From the NCBI GenBank assembly GCA_016712885.1, contig JADJQF010000037.1:1-41474 (forward strand): DNA of 41,474 bases, in the 5' to 3' direction. Below the pieces are notes generated by a model. The model did no database searches. It saw only the letters and a list, made by a program, of their open reading frames with translations, and was not told where the DNA came from. The stretch comes from Candidatus Flexicrinis proximus (GTDB taxonomy: Bacteria; Chloroflexota; Anaerolineae; Aggregatilineales; Phototrophicaceae). Both the position numbers and the translations under genes were made by a program. Positions 26,537-35,090 of the stretch are shown here, piece by piece; the first letter of the stretch is position 1; each line of letters begins with the position of its first letter.

Positions 26537-28501
26537 TCATCTATGCCGCACGATCTGCGATATGCGCTGCGGTGAAATCCCATAATCGCTCGCGATCTCC
26601 GCCAGACTCTCGCCTGCGGCGAACCGTCCCCGAACGAGCTTGTTCCGTTCTGCGATAGAAGTCGTGCCATCGGACGGATACAACAATCCCAGTAGGTAAC
26701 ATATCGACCCGAACATGCGGCGCGCCTGAAGCGATTTACGTTGCAGAAGCCCGTTGGGGTCAAAAGACAGTACATGATTTGAGAGACCGCCGACGAGGCG
26801 GTTTTTCGTTTCTTCGGCCTCGGAATCTTCCAGCAACTCCGCGCGGTAGATCAGGAACGGTTCGGCCCATGCCTTCACCGTGAAGTCAGTGATCTGCTTC
26901 GCATCCATGTCGTATACGATTTCCTCGAACAGGCTGTGCGCGAGGATCCGCTTGTCCTCGCCTTCCGCATCTGCCCAATAAAGTTTCAGGCGGCGTAGAA
27001 TTTCCATGCAGGTCATCAGGTTGGTCCGCACCACCTGGTGGTCGTTGGTCATCGTCTGCAACACCTGCAGCTCGCCCTCAAGGTTTCTCAGATCGCGAAT
27101 GACTTCATCCGCATCCATATACCCTGCCCTGCCCATGTCGCGCACGTTCTTCATCGCGCGCTGAACACGCGCAATCTCGACTCGTTTGCGTTCTTGCAGC
27201 TTGTCCTCTTCCGCATCGTCCGGATACTGCGCGCGTACCGCGAGCTGTGTCATCAGGTCGAGCGCTTCATCGCTGATGTTCAGGAACTCGACCAGTCTGG
27301 CGAAATCAGTCTCGATCACATCAGCGAATATCGAATTCGTATTTCCCGTGCATTCCTGACTATGTGAATGGCGGTAGCGCAGCTTGCCTTTCTGGTTCCA
27401 GCCCGCAATTCGTGCCCGCCGCTTGGGATTCTCTTCCCGGATCGCAACCGCGTCGCAATGCGCGCAGTACAGCAACTGCGACAACCCAAAGATGTACGCC
27501 TTCGGGGATGTGCCGACCGGCCGTGATGTCAGGCTCCGCTTCTCGTGGACCGTCGCGATATCCTTGAGCAGGTCCAGGTCAAACACGGCACGACCGGTTT
27601 CATGCAGCACGCTCGCTGCGTCCTGCTGCTTGTGGGCAACGACTTCTTTCGCGCGCCCATAGCCGACCAGCCCAGCATAAGCCCGCCAGTTCGCAACAAC
27701 CCGCCGCGCGTCATCCGAGTTAATCGAGCGCGGCTGCCCCCAGCGGTCACGGAACTGGTAGCCTTCCGACATCACCGTTTGCGCGATCCGCTTGTAGCCG
27801 AGCGTTCCGTCCCGGTAAAGCTGCAGGATGCGTTCGGCGCAGTCAAAGTAGCCGCGCCAGACCGCCGACTCATGCGGCGGTTCAGTCGAATTCTCACCTG
27901 AAGCCACCGAACCGTCGGGCATCAGCCACGCCCCCTGCGAACTGGCGACGAGCTTTCCCTTTTCACGGATCGTCCCAAAAGGCGGGATGCCAATTGTTTC
28001 ACCCTTGGCATGCCGGTACTGCACGCTGTCCTTGGCACGCCGCGAGGCATCCAGCGCATACAGGTCGTCCAGAAACGCCTGCATATAAGCACTCATGCGG
28101 CCGTCCGGCGTGGTGATGTCGATCGTGCGGTCCAGTCCAGCGAGGTGCAGTTTGACGCCATACGCAGGCAGTTCTTCAAACAGTTTGATGGCCCGCCACG
28201 CGTTGCGCATCGCTCGCGACTGTTCGTTGACGACGATGGCAACGACATCGCCATCTTTCAGCCGTGTCTTGAGTGCGATCCAGGCCGGGCGGTTTTCTTC
28301 CTTGGTCGCCGATTTGTGGCCGCTGGCGTCCTCGTACCACTCTGCTTTCCATCCATAGCGGTCGCAGGCGGTCTGGATGTTTGCGCGCTGGCGTTCAGGG
28401 CTGGTGCGGTCGTCGGCATTACGTGTCACCGACTGGCGCACATAGCACAGGGCAACGTTTCGTACAGTGGGTTGAGAAGATTTTGGGGTTGGGCGTGGCA
28501 T
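26537..28501 (-). CDS. large serine recombinase
   Basis: A 654-residue site-specific DNA recombinase of the large serine integrase family. The resolvase-type catalytic domain begins CYVRQSV with the likely nucleophile Ser24, followed by QRANIQTACDRYGW, VVNEQSRAMRNAWRA and the GRMSAYMQAFLDDL helix. Next comes the recombinase domain (GIPPFGT), a zinc ribbon (LLYCAHCDAV ... HSQEC), a coiled coil around 400-480 and a C-terminal helix-turn-helix (SLAEIASDYGISPQRISQIV). The ATG at 28501 is chosen over the ATG at 28525 because GGAGG sits nine bases upstream. Large serine recombinases integrate and excise phages and integrative elements between attP and attB. The gene is intact, unlike the relic at 46-1745, and follows a small partner gene in the same direction. 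Attachment sites could not be recognised. Confidence 0.9.
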   Translation of the reverse strand: MPRPTPKSSQPTVRNVALCYVRQSVTRNADDRTSPERQRANIQTACDRYGWKAEWYEDASGHKSATKEENRPAWIALKTRLKDGDVVAIVVNEQSRAMRNAWRAIKLFEELPAYGVKLHLAGLDRTIDITTPDGRMSAYMQAFLDDLYALDASRRAKDSVQYRHAKGETIGIPPFGTIREKGKLVASSQGAWLMPDGSVASGENSTEPPHESAVWRGYFDCAERILQLYRDGTLGYKRIAQTVMSEGYQFRDRWGQPRSINSDDARRVVANWRAYAGLVGYGRAKEVVAHKQQDAASVLHETGRAVFDLDLLKDIATVHEKRSLTSRPVGTSPKAYIFGLSQLLYCAHCDAVAIREENPKRRARIAGWNQKGKLRYRHSHSQECTGNTNSIFADVIETDFARLVEFLNISDEALDLMTQLAVRAQYPDDAEEDKLQERKRVEIARVQRAMKNVRDMGRAGYMDADEVIRDLRNLEGELQVLQTMTNDHQVVRTNLMTCMEILRRLKLYWADAEGEDKRILAHSLFEEIVYDMDAKQITDFTVKAWAEPFLIYRAELLEDSEAEETKNRLVGGLSNHVLSFDPNGLLQRKSLQARRMFGSICYLLGLLYPSDGTTSIAERNKLVRGRFAAGESLAEIASDYGISPQRISQIVRHR

Positions 28502-28604
28502 GATGCGAATCCTCCAGACAATCACGACAGGGCATGATGGTCAGCAGACCGCCAACACGCTAAGATTGCCGGAGGTCGCTGCACTAGCGAACATAGTTCA
28601 GCGG

Positions 28605-28892
28605 CTAGGACGGTGGAGTGCTAGAACACTCCGCCGTCTGCGTTAATGACGACTGTACCGCTGTTTCGTCCGGCATGTCAATCGACGCTTCGCGATTGCG
28701 CCGGCGTGCTTCTATCGTCAGCAAGGTGTGCAGAAACGCGGCGAATCCCTTGACGGTTTCCGCTTGGGTAAAGCGCGCATCGCCGGAGCGGGCAGCCATT
28801 TCCAGACACACCTGCCCGGAGAAATCCTCGACCATCTCGATTGGCGGAGCAACGTATTCGATACGGGGTGCAGCATGCTTTGATTTGTTCAC
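28605..28892 (-). CDS. small conserved partner protein upstream of the recombinase
   Basis: A 95-residue protein of unknown function: acidic N-terminal half (IEYVAPPIEMVEDFSGQV), a central helix region (TVKGFAAFLHTLLTIEARRRNRE) and a Ser/Thr-rich tail. It lies 103 bases upstream of the recombinase in the same direction, and a recognisable decayed version precedes the relic recombinase at 1818-2084, so the pair has been inherited together. Recombination directionality factors of serine integrases are small proteins often encoded nearby, which makes that a reasonable but untested idea. No DNA-binding motif is evident. The upstream AACAGGACGCCTC region gives only a weak ribosome-binding site. 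Confidence 0.55.
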   Translation of the reverse strand: MNKSKHAAPRIEYVAPPIEMVEDFSGQVCLEMAARSGDARFTQAETVKGFAAFLHTLLTIEARRRNREASIDMPDETAVQSSLTQTAECSSTPPS

Positions 28893-29156
28893 GAGGCGTC
28901 CTGTTCATCTCATTCAGGACTCCATTGTTGCATGAGCGGGCCTCAGGACATGCCGAGCTTTACAGTTTCGACTTGGCAATCTTGCGGAACTTCCGCAGTT
29001 TCTATGGAAGTTAGTGGTTTTCGGTCTGACTCGTACAGTAAGTCCGACTTCTCGCCGCTAAAGCTGATTCACCGCATGCTTGGTTTATCCATTAGTCGCA
29101 ATCCGTTCGGCATTTCGCGCAACCCGATTCAACTCTGGACAATGCGCTTTCGGCTT

Positions 29157-30515
29157 TCAACTGGACTCTGCCAGCGCCAGCCGGATGTCGTCTAACCACA
29201 GCGTCGCCTGCTGTGCCTTTTCCCAGTTGCCGAAGACGAAGCTGACCTCAGAGATATTGGCGGGATCGAACACATCCACACCTTCATCGCCGATCCACTC
29301 TGCTTTGGTGAAGGCGCCCCACGACAGCATCACCTGTTCCCAGTCTCCTGCGGGCGGTGTCAGATAGACCAGGAATGGAGTGACGGGCGCATCTGGATTC
29401 TCCGGGTCGGCCACGCCTACATACACGCCCATGATGAGATCGGGCTGGTCGGCCTGCCAGAAAAAGGAGATGCCATCGACGGCACTCCAATCCCACACTG
29501 GGTCTAAACTCATCCCGAATCCCCCGTAATGCTCCGTAGGCGATCTAAAGGTGACTTTCAACGCCTGCTCGCTGTCGAAACCCGGCGCGGCCAGTTCGAA
29601 CGTGTCAAGCTCGACGCCCTCATCCCCCCAAGACCACCAGTAGTCAGCAAGCTGGGCGGGGTCACGCTCGAAATCCTCGATCACCTCCCCCGCCACACCA
29701 AGCACAGCAGGCGTTGTCGCGGCATCCTCCGGGTTCACCGTCACCGGCTGGACACCCGGTTCGCCGGGGACGAAACTGCGCACCGCCTGATCGGCAAAAT
29801 CGACCAGAATTGGCCCGACCGCCTGATTCGCCGGTTCGTTGGGGTGACTGTCCCACTCGTCTACGCGGTATTCGGCGCGCAGAAATCCGTCGTCATCGGC
29901 CAGCAAATTGAAGATGTCGAAGACGAATACATTCGGATGTCCCTCAAGGTACTCGTCAGAGGTCAGGTATTCTGCCCATTTCCGTGCACGGGCGGCGTTT
30001 TCCGGCGTGGTCGAATTGGGAACGAGCGGCGGTGTCGTCCAGGCGACAAACAGCTTATCCGGGTATTGATCCATCACCTCGCGGATGCTGCGATAGTAAC
30101 GCTGGTAGGCCGCGAACATGTCGTCATCGGTGATGTCCGAGGTCGGGAAGCAGCTCTTGAAGATGATGACGTCATATTGCAGCATGTGGCTGAGGGTGTT
30201 GCTCGGCGGATCGGTGTACGGCTGCTGGAAGATTTCATACCACCCATCGGGATCGGTATTGTCGCCTGGCACGTCCCAGTTGATGCCTAGAGAGTTGCCC
30301 GCCGGATCGGTTAATCCTTCCTCGTTGTAGCCGTGATCCCAGAACACATAGCCCAGATTGGCGAATCCTTCGCGTACATTGCCCTGCTGAATAATCCCTA
30401 AACCGGTTGAATGGTGCATGAAAATGATACTTACGGGCGCGCTGTCTTGAGCTGATACTGCACCGATGCCGATCATCAGCAGCGCGCTCAGAATCACCAG
30501 GACACGCCTGCTCAT
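29157..30515 (-). CDS. secreted SGNH-hydrolase-like protein with C-terminal jelly-roll
   Basis: A 452-residue exported protein. The ATG at 30515 is chosen because a GGGGGA sequence lies just upstream and it starts a standard signal peptide (MSRRVLVILSALLMIGIGAVSAQD); codons before it lack this. Residues 25-260 resemble an SGNH/GDSL-like hydrolase: IIFMHHSTG with a candidate catalytic Ser, a YDVIIFKSCFP strand, a KLFVAWTTPP strand, and DSHPN with the Asp-x-His pair. The C-terminal part (from VIEDFERDPAQLADYWWSW to LWLDDIRL) looks like a CIA30/CBM-type carbohydrate-binding jelly roll. A role in removing acyl groups from extracellular polysaccharide is plausible but inferred. No partner gene lies nearby; it sits between the recombinase module and the repeat. 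Confidence 0.8.
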   Translation of the reverse strand: MSRRVLVILSALLMIGIGAVSAQDSAPVSIIFMHHSTGLGIIQQGNVREGFANLGYVFWDHGYNEEGLTDPAGNSLGINWDVPGDNTDPDGWYEIFQQPYTDPPSNTLSHMLQYDVIIFKSCFPTSDITDDDMFAAYQRYYRSIREVMDQYPDKLFVAWTTPPLVPNSTTPENAARARKWAEYLTSDEYLEGHPNVFVFDIFNLLADDDGFLRAEYRVDEWDSHPNEPANQAVGPILVDFADQAVRSFVPGEPGVQPVTVNPEDAATTPAVLGVAGEVIEDFERDPAQLADYWWSWGDEGVELDTFELAAPGFDSEQALKVTFRSPTEHYGGFGMSLDPVWDWSAVDGISFFWQADQPDLIMGVYVGVADPENPDAPVTPFLVYLTPPAGDWEQVMLSWGAFTKAEWIGDEGVDVFDPANISEVSFVFGNWEKAQQATLWLDDIRLALAESS

Positions 30516-30684
30516 ACGTCCCCCAATTGGTGAAAGTAGCGTTACATTCATCATACGCCGATTCGGTAGTGCAGTGAGATTGTCCGCAGCGGGAACAACG
30601 ACAAAATACGAAGATTTCGAACTGTTGTGCACCCATAGGCACCGAGTTAAGGAAAGTGCAGGCTAGAAGTTTGCCAGTGTTGGA

Positions 30685-31170
30685 AAGCGAGCGGGTTGGC
30701 CCATAGAAGCTAAATCTGACCACGCCCGAAACAGACCGCACTCGGAGAAAACTCAAGAAAGCAGTTGTATATACAACATACTGACCATCGAAAGTGATTC
30801 GGCTCGCGGAGGATGAGGTTGCCCCTGACCTACCCCATACTGCTACTGTCAGCGCGGAAGCATGTTGACTCCACGCCGTATTGCGTTTAACCGGACAAAC
30901 CATGTGGTTAGAACGAAACTGCAGTTTTACAGTTCCACGGGGATTTCGGTTTTACCGAAATCCTCAGCAGATGTCCTCACACCTGACGCATGCAAATCTG
31001 CCTGTCAAAAAGCAAGAAGCCCTTCACGCCCTTCGGACGCACGGGGTGCGTCCGGTGGGAGGGAGCGGGTCCCTCCCACGTTCCACATCGCACCCGAAGG
31101 GCGATGTGGGTGCGCCACGTAGAGGCGCACGGCAGCCCCCACCGGCGCCTGAGGTGGCCAGCTTTTAGCT
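30685..31170 (+). repeat. dispersed hairpin-rich repeat, copy 2
   Basis: Second copy of the repeat at 2711-3045, same orientation. Hairpins: 31034-31042 with 31046-31054, 31055-31064 with 31070-31079 (perfect 10 bp), 31083-31091 with 31101-31109, 31110-31116 with 31124-31130, and CCACC (31139-31143) with GGTGG (31153-31157). The second stem has a different sequence from copy 1 but is again fully paired, and the fourth stem has no mismatch here. About 150 bases between CCACGCCCG and TTGCGTTTAACC are absent from copy 1. Open frames across it are not believable genes. Confidence 0.7.
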
Positions 31171-31677
31171 GGCTCCCAACCCCGCCGGGCATCCAGCAGC
31201 GCTGGACATAACCGCCGGCAGCCTCCAAAGCGTCCACCTACGGTAGCTGTATTACGTCGGGGTTGGTCGGCAACGCGAAGCGGTGCGGCGCTGCCTCGCA
31301 GCGCCAGCCGGCTGATGGCATCGCAATGATGGTTTACGCCTCAAACAGGCGATAGTCGCCTGAGATTCAATCAAACTTTGTGACCTCGGCAATATCCCGA
31401 AGTTCCAATCGTTCGCGGACACGGTCAACGGCGTCTCGAAGCCGATCGATCATACGTTACGAGCCGCGATTCTGCCGCTGTGCCACAGAGTAATTCAAGT
31501 GGTTTCAGGCCGGTGCTGTTCTGTATTGCGGGCAGCAGTCTTGCCGGTACAACACAGAGTATCGACCGTGTAGGGTTGAGCGTGAGCGCGGTTTGCTTCG
31601 ACATCCTGGTCGCTCAGACTGTCCTGACTGCATGACGACCAGACTCGATGAATGCTTTTGCTTGTGAGTGATTGAAT
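31171..31677. other. stretch without a supported gene
   Basis: Between repeat copy 2 and the ssb terminator. A minus-strand 28-codon frame (31367-31453, MIDRLRDAVDRVRERLEL) looks helical but has no ribosome-binding site. A short hairpin CAGGCGA/TCGCCTG follows it. Nothing else is recognisable. Confidence 0.5.
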
Positions 31678-31708
31678 GAGCTGTCCAACTCGGATTGTTG
31701 GACAGCTC
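31678..31708 (-). terminator. terminator hairpin downstream of ssb
   Basis: A perfect 12-bp stem (31678-31689 with 31697-31708, 7-base loop) starts 14 bases after the ssb stop. The T-run on the minus strand is poor, so it may act as a stabilising or weak termination hairpin. Confidence 0.55.
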
Positions 31709-31721
31709 ACCCTTACCTATT

Positions 31722-32090
31722 TCAGAACGGGATATTTCCGTCGCTCTCGTCCGAGCCGTGATCGCCGTTCTCTGCGCGGTCGAGCAGGACGAGCCGCGAC
31801 GCGTCCATATCGACGCTGGCCTGCGCTGTGCAACTCTGGTCGGTCCATGCCGACGGCCGCAGCCACTCCGCCGACGCCTGCACCAGCGAACCCTTCTTGA
31901 CGTACTGCACCGCAATGTCGGCCAGTTTGTTCCAGCAGTTCACCCGGACCCACAATGTCAGCTTCTCGCCGGCGCGGTTCTTGCGGCTGACCGCTACCGA
32001 GAACGATGCCACGCGCTGCTCTCCCACTTCGCGCACCTGCGGATCACTACCGACGAACCCTGTCACCTGCGTATTGATGCTGGTCCCCAT
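31722..32090 (-). CDS. ssb: single-stranded DNA-binding protein
   Basis: A 122-residue SSB that coats single-stranded DNA during replication and recombination. It has the OB-fold pattern (INTQVTGFVGSDPQVREV, SFSVAVSRKNRAGE, LWVRVNCWNKLADIAVQYVKKGSLVQASAEW) and ends in the acidic tail DGNIPF that recruits partner proteins. The ATG at 32090 is preferred because AAGGAGA lies just upstream; upstream in-frame codons lack homology. It is shorter than chromosomal SSBs (often 150 or more), having almost no linker between the OB fold and tail, as is common in plasmid and element-borne forms. It is a single gene followed by a hairpin, close to the recombinase module and PRTRC cassette. Confidence 0.9.
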   Translation of the reverse strand: MGTSINTQVTGFVGSDPQVREVGEQRVASFSVAVSRKNRAGEKLTLWVRVNCWNKLADIAVQYVKKGSLVQASAEWLRPSAWTDQSCTAQASVDMDASRLVLLDRAENGDHGSDESDGNIPF

Positions 32091-32290
32091 GATGTTTCTC
32101 CTTCGCGCGTTTGCGCTGTCTCGTCCATCGGCTTCGTGCCGATTTCTGACCGGCAAAACTGCAGGCGAGAAAGCCGGACCGTCAGCCGCAGGCCGCTACC
32201 TGTTTGTGGTGAGTGCAACGGCGCCAGCCAGACACAAACAGGTCAAGCGAAATCCGCAGGATTTTGACGGACGGCGCGCCTGCTAGGATG

Positions 32291-32749
32291 GTCAGAGACA
32301 AATCGGTGCGTTTTCAGGTCAGATGGGCAAGCGCCCCGCAAGAGGAGCTCAATGGCGCGGCGAGCGGCAGTTGATCGGATGGCTAGAGACGGTGTGTTCA
32401 GGGTGAATGCAAGCAGGTTTTGGCCGGTCAGTACACTACTCCGGGCAGAGATGGCGAGCGTGAATGAGGAACAACGGTGACGGCAGATCAGTCAGTGAAG
32501 GGCGCTAGGCGATGCGATTGCGTTGCGCGGACGGGGACCAACGACCCAACCCCTGAGCCAGATGGATGCCTCTCGGACTGCAACGCGCCCAAAGAACGGT
32601 ATGGACTACAGTGATCGTGCATTTCGGCTGGAAATGAGGAAGGGTGCGAGTTTGTCAGCGGTCACGCACGCCTGTAAAGTGGATGGGCTTAAAATCGTGC
32701 GGACTCGGACGCTCGCACAGTGCCTGTGGTTAACAGCTCCGGCTCGCGA
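32291..32749. other. stretch without a supported gene
   Basis: Lies between ssb and the WYL regulator. A 42-codon plus-strand frame (32352-32480, MARRAAVDRMARDG) follows a GAGGAG sequence but has no recognisable homology. Longer plus-strand frames from 32523 run antisense to the regulator and are not believed. Confidence 0.45.
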
Positions 32750-33703
32750 TCAACTCTTGACCGTCATACGCACCGCCCTCGCTGCCAGATCAAGCATTTT
32801 CTCGCAAAGTTCAGCGGGCTTACGGATCGTTACGGGAAAATCGAATTGCAGCAGCACCTGCGCGATCCAGTTCAGTTCATGTGCTTCCCGCCGCCAGATA
32901 ATCCCGACTTCCGTTTCTTCAAAGGTGCCGGCTTGTGGGGACAGAACGCGGCGCACCTCTTCCATCGTTCCTTGCAACACAATCTCGATGGCATACATGC
33001 CCGGCATCGTCGCCAGCGATCCGAGAATATGCTTTACAGCATCAAAATCGGCAGGGCGGTCAAAGGATTGATCCAGCAAATCTAGGGTAACGATGCGATC
33101 GATCCGAAAAGTGCGCAGCTCATTCCGCAGATGGCAATAGCCGCTCGTATACCAGTACCCCTCATGGCAGACGATTCCGTACGGATCGAAGGGGCGGGCA
33201 GAGGTGTCGCCGCCGAATGCAAGATAACGCAAAAATACGCGCTTATGCTGCTGCAAAGCGATACTCAGGAGCGATACAAAACGAGGCTGGAACTGCGTAG
33301 GAGCAGAAGAAACACTGAAAGTAATAGCCTCCTGCAACCCCCGAACCTGTTCAAGCAGCTTTTCCGGCATCACCCGTTCGGTCTTGGCAAGCGCGCCTTC
33401 AATGGCTGCCATCTCTCCCGGGAGTTGAAACGCACGCAGCATCAGCAGTCCGAGCGTCAGCGCGACCGCCTCGGCATCGTTGAACATGAGCGGTGGCAGT
33501 TTGAAGCCACGCTGAAGATGGTACGCGCCCTCTGGACCACGCTCTGCTTCAATCGGGATGCCCATATCCTGCAACATAACGATGTAACGGCGCACGGTAC
33601 GTACTTCGACTTCAAGTCGGCGTGCGAGCTGCGATCCGCTCATTGAGGGGTGCGATTGTAGCAACTCTAGGATGGTGAGCAAGCGGAGCGTCGGACTGTA
33701 CAT
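32750..33703 (-). CDS. WYL-domain transcriptional regulator (YafY/DeoR-like)
   Basis: A 317-residue regulator. The N-terminal winged helix (LRLLTILELLQSHPSMSGSQLARRLEVEVRTVRRYI) is followed by an effector-binding WYL domain (LLSIALQQHKRVFLRYLAFGGD, FDPYGIVCHEGYWYTSGYCHLRNELRTFRIDRI) and the C-terminal WCX extension (IEIVLQGTMEEVRRV). WYL proteins bind nucleic acid or other ligands and usually repress neighbouring genes. It is divergent from the VOC protein gene, 114 bases apart, and such YafY-PhnB/VOC pairs recur in many bacteria, so it probably controls that gene and itself. A palindrome at 33722-33744 lies in the shared promoter region. Single-copy and intact. Confidence 0.88.
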   Translation of the reverse strand: MYSPTLRLLTILELLQSHPSMSGSQLARRLEVEVRTVRRYIVMLQDMGIPIEAERGPEGAYHLQRGFKLPPLMFNDAEAVALTLGLLMLRAFQLPGEMAAIEGALAKTERVMPEKLLEQVRGLQEAITFSVSSAPTQFQPRFVSLLSIALQQHKRVFLRYLAFGGDTSARPFDPYGIVCHEGYWYTSGYCHLRNELRTFRIDRIVTLDLLDQSFDRPADFDAVKHILGSLATMPGMYAIEIVLQGTMEEVRRVLSPQAGTFEETEVGIIWRREAHELNWIAQVLLQFDFPVTIRKPAELCEKMLDLAARAVRMTVKS

Positions 33704-33721
33704 TACATAAACCCTGTCGTA

Positions 33722-33744
33722 ATTAGGATCAATTCTGACCTAAT
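33722..33744. promoter_or_regulatory. candidate operator between WYL regulator and VOC gene
   Basis: An inverted repeat ATTAGG (33722-33727) and CCTAAT (33739-33744) spaced by 11 bases, in the 114-base divergent intergenic region. Arm length and helical-turn spacing fit a dimeric winged-helix regulator. Binding by the adjacent WYL protein is inferred. Confidence 0.45.
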
Positions 33745-33817
33745 CAGAGAGGATAATCAAAGGTAGATAGCCCTTATTGAAGCGCTGTCGTATCGAAATC
33801 AACTACGAGGAGATCCG

Positions 33818-34285
33818 ATGTCCGTAAATGCAGTGACCCACCTGAACTTTGGCGGTAATGCTCGCCAAGCGCTTGGCTTTTATCATTCGGTGTTTGGCGG
33901 CAACCTGAGCATCATGACCTATGCCGACTTCGGTGCGCCGAAGGATACCCCTGGAGCCGATCAAGTCGTTTGGGGTCAGGTCGCCGCCGACAGCGGTTTC
34001 CGGGTGATGGCTTACGACGTGCCGATGGCTGAGCAACCGCCCCAGCTAAGCGAACCCTCGACACGCCGGGAGAACGGCATGACAATCACGCGGGACTCGT
34101 TCTTCATCTCATTGCGTGGGGCAGATGTTGACGAGATCTCCAGGCTATGGGAGAAACTCTCTGTAGGTGCAGTTATCGTTGAGCCTATCGCCCAGTCGCA
34201 GTGGTCACCGCTGTTCGGGATGCTGACCGACCGTTTCGGCACCACCTGGGTCGTGGATGTGGTAAACCAGTATAACGCCTCCTGA
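33818..34285 (+). CDS. VOC/PhnB-like (glyoxalase-fold) protein
   Basis: A 155-residue protein of the vicinal-oxygen-chelate superfamily, PhnB/3-demethylubiquinone methyltransferase-like branch. It starts MSVNAVTHLNFGGNARQALGFYHSVFGG, keeps DTPGADQVVWGQVAADSGFRVMAYDV, has the central strand FFISLRGADVDEISRLWEKLS and ends with WSPLFGMLTDRFGTTWVVDV, the usual C-terminal signature. GAGGAG sits seven bases upstream of the ATG. The exact reaction is not predictable; relatives bind small molecules, some with a metal. Transcribed divergently from the WYL regulator, which probably controls it. Confidence 0.88.
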   Translation: MSVNAVTHLNFGGNARQALGFYHSVFGGNLSIMTYADFGAPKDTPGADQVVWGQVAADSGFRVMAYDVPMAEQPPQLSEPSTRRENGMTITRDSFFISLRGADVDEISRLWEKLSVGAVIVEPIAQSQWSPLFGMLTDRFGTTWVVDVVNQYNAS

Positions 34286-34382
34286 TCATCGTTGGGATGC
34301 GGAAACCGGAACAGGAAAGATCGTCTGCAGGCGTGCTGAATGCCAGTACGCCTGCGAGATAAGGTGCAGTCAGCGGTCGCGC

Positions 34383-34845
34383 TCATCGGGGAAATAGGGC
34401 CTTTGAAGTTATAGGGCGCGGGCTGCTCACTTGGCGGATGCCTTCATAAAATGCGCTCGTGATGCGATTCAAGCCCATATGCAGCTTCTCGCGGATATAG
34501 GCCTCGTCGCCGCGCTGGAGCAGCACCGTCGCGGCTAGTATCAGATACTCGACCGCATGCAACAGTTCGTATGCCGCCCTACCCTGCCACGAATGGAGAC
34601 CGTTGGCGCACGACGTGGCGGTCTTCAGATCGTCGAGTCTGTTGTAGTCGCGTAGCATCGTCCGCGCCGCGCAGTCGAAATCCTCGATGCGTACGGTGTC
34701 GGTGCCGTCAAACCGGCGCAGATAGTCCCCAAAATGTATCGACCGTGTTGAACGAAAGTATGTTCAGACCGCAGTACACGGCCAGTCGATGGCATGCCCC
34801 TACGTGATCGGGATACCCGGACAGTTCGGGGCAGGCGTCCTGCTG
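34383..34845 (-). pseudogene. truncated paralogue of the 206-residue protein at 35969-36589
   Basis: The readable frame 34383-34658 (DDLKTATSCANGLHSWQGRAAYELLHAVEYL, DEAYIREKLHMGLNRIT) is closely related to the C-terminal half of the protein at 35969-36589. DNA upstream to about 34842 continues to match (the FNTVDAFRDF and LAVYCGLNAL segments), but with a frameshift near 34730, and then ends abruptly at a 20-base IS3 fragment. The N-terminal third is missing. It lies downstream of the VOC gene, on the opposite strand. Confidence 0.75.
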
Positions 34846-34863
34846 GTGTTGCCCCGATAAGAT
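34844..34863 (+). mobile_element. 20-bp IS3 end fragment (scar)
   Basis: These 20 bases are identical to the reverse complement of 9791-9810, the piece just inside the end of the partial IS3 element. They sit exactly where homology of the truncated paralogue stops, so an IS-mediated deletion or insertion probably destroyed that gene. The outermost 16-17 bases of the IS end are absent. Confidence 0.6.
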
Positions 34864-35090
34864 TGCTCATCTGCAATTTATGTGGAGCAGATTCGTCACA
34901 TTAAAGGGAAAGGATCTTAACGCATAACATCGAAAACGCGGCACGAGAAGCTCGCTCAGTCTTTCACACAAAGTGCGGATGAGCCAATTAATCGGGGCTG
35001 GACCACGCAAAGCCCGCAACTCCTATGTGGTTTTCGACCGGGAAATTACCTGTGCATTGGCAGTGCGGACAATAGACTTGCAGACGCGGT

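Noticed and set aside
30825..30836. TGACCTACCCC resembling an IS3 terminal repeat
   Set aside because: Only about eleven bases match and nothing of the IS interior follows.
30862..31237. Overlapping open frames in repeat copy 2
   Set aside because: They lie in hairpin-rich DNA, differ between the two copies of the repeat and have no coding signals.
34940..35090. Minus-strand segment reading LQVYCPHCQC, like a zinc-ribbon start of a transposase
   Set aside because: Only about 35 codons with no start site or continuation; too short to call an IS remnant.
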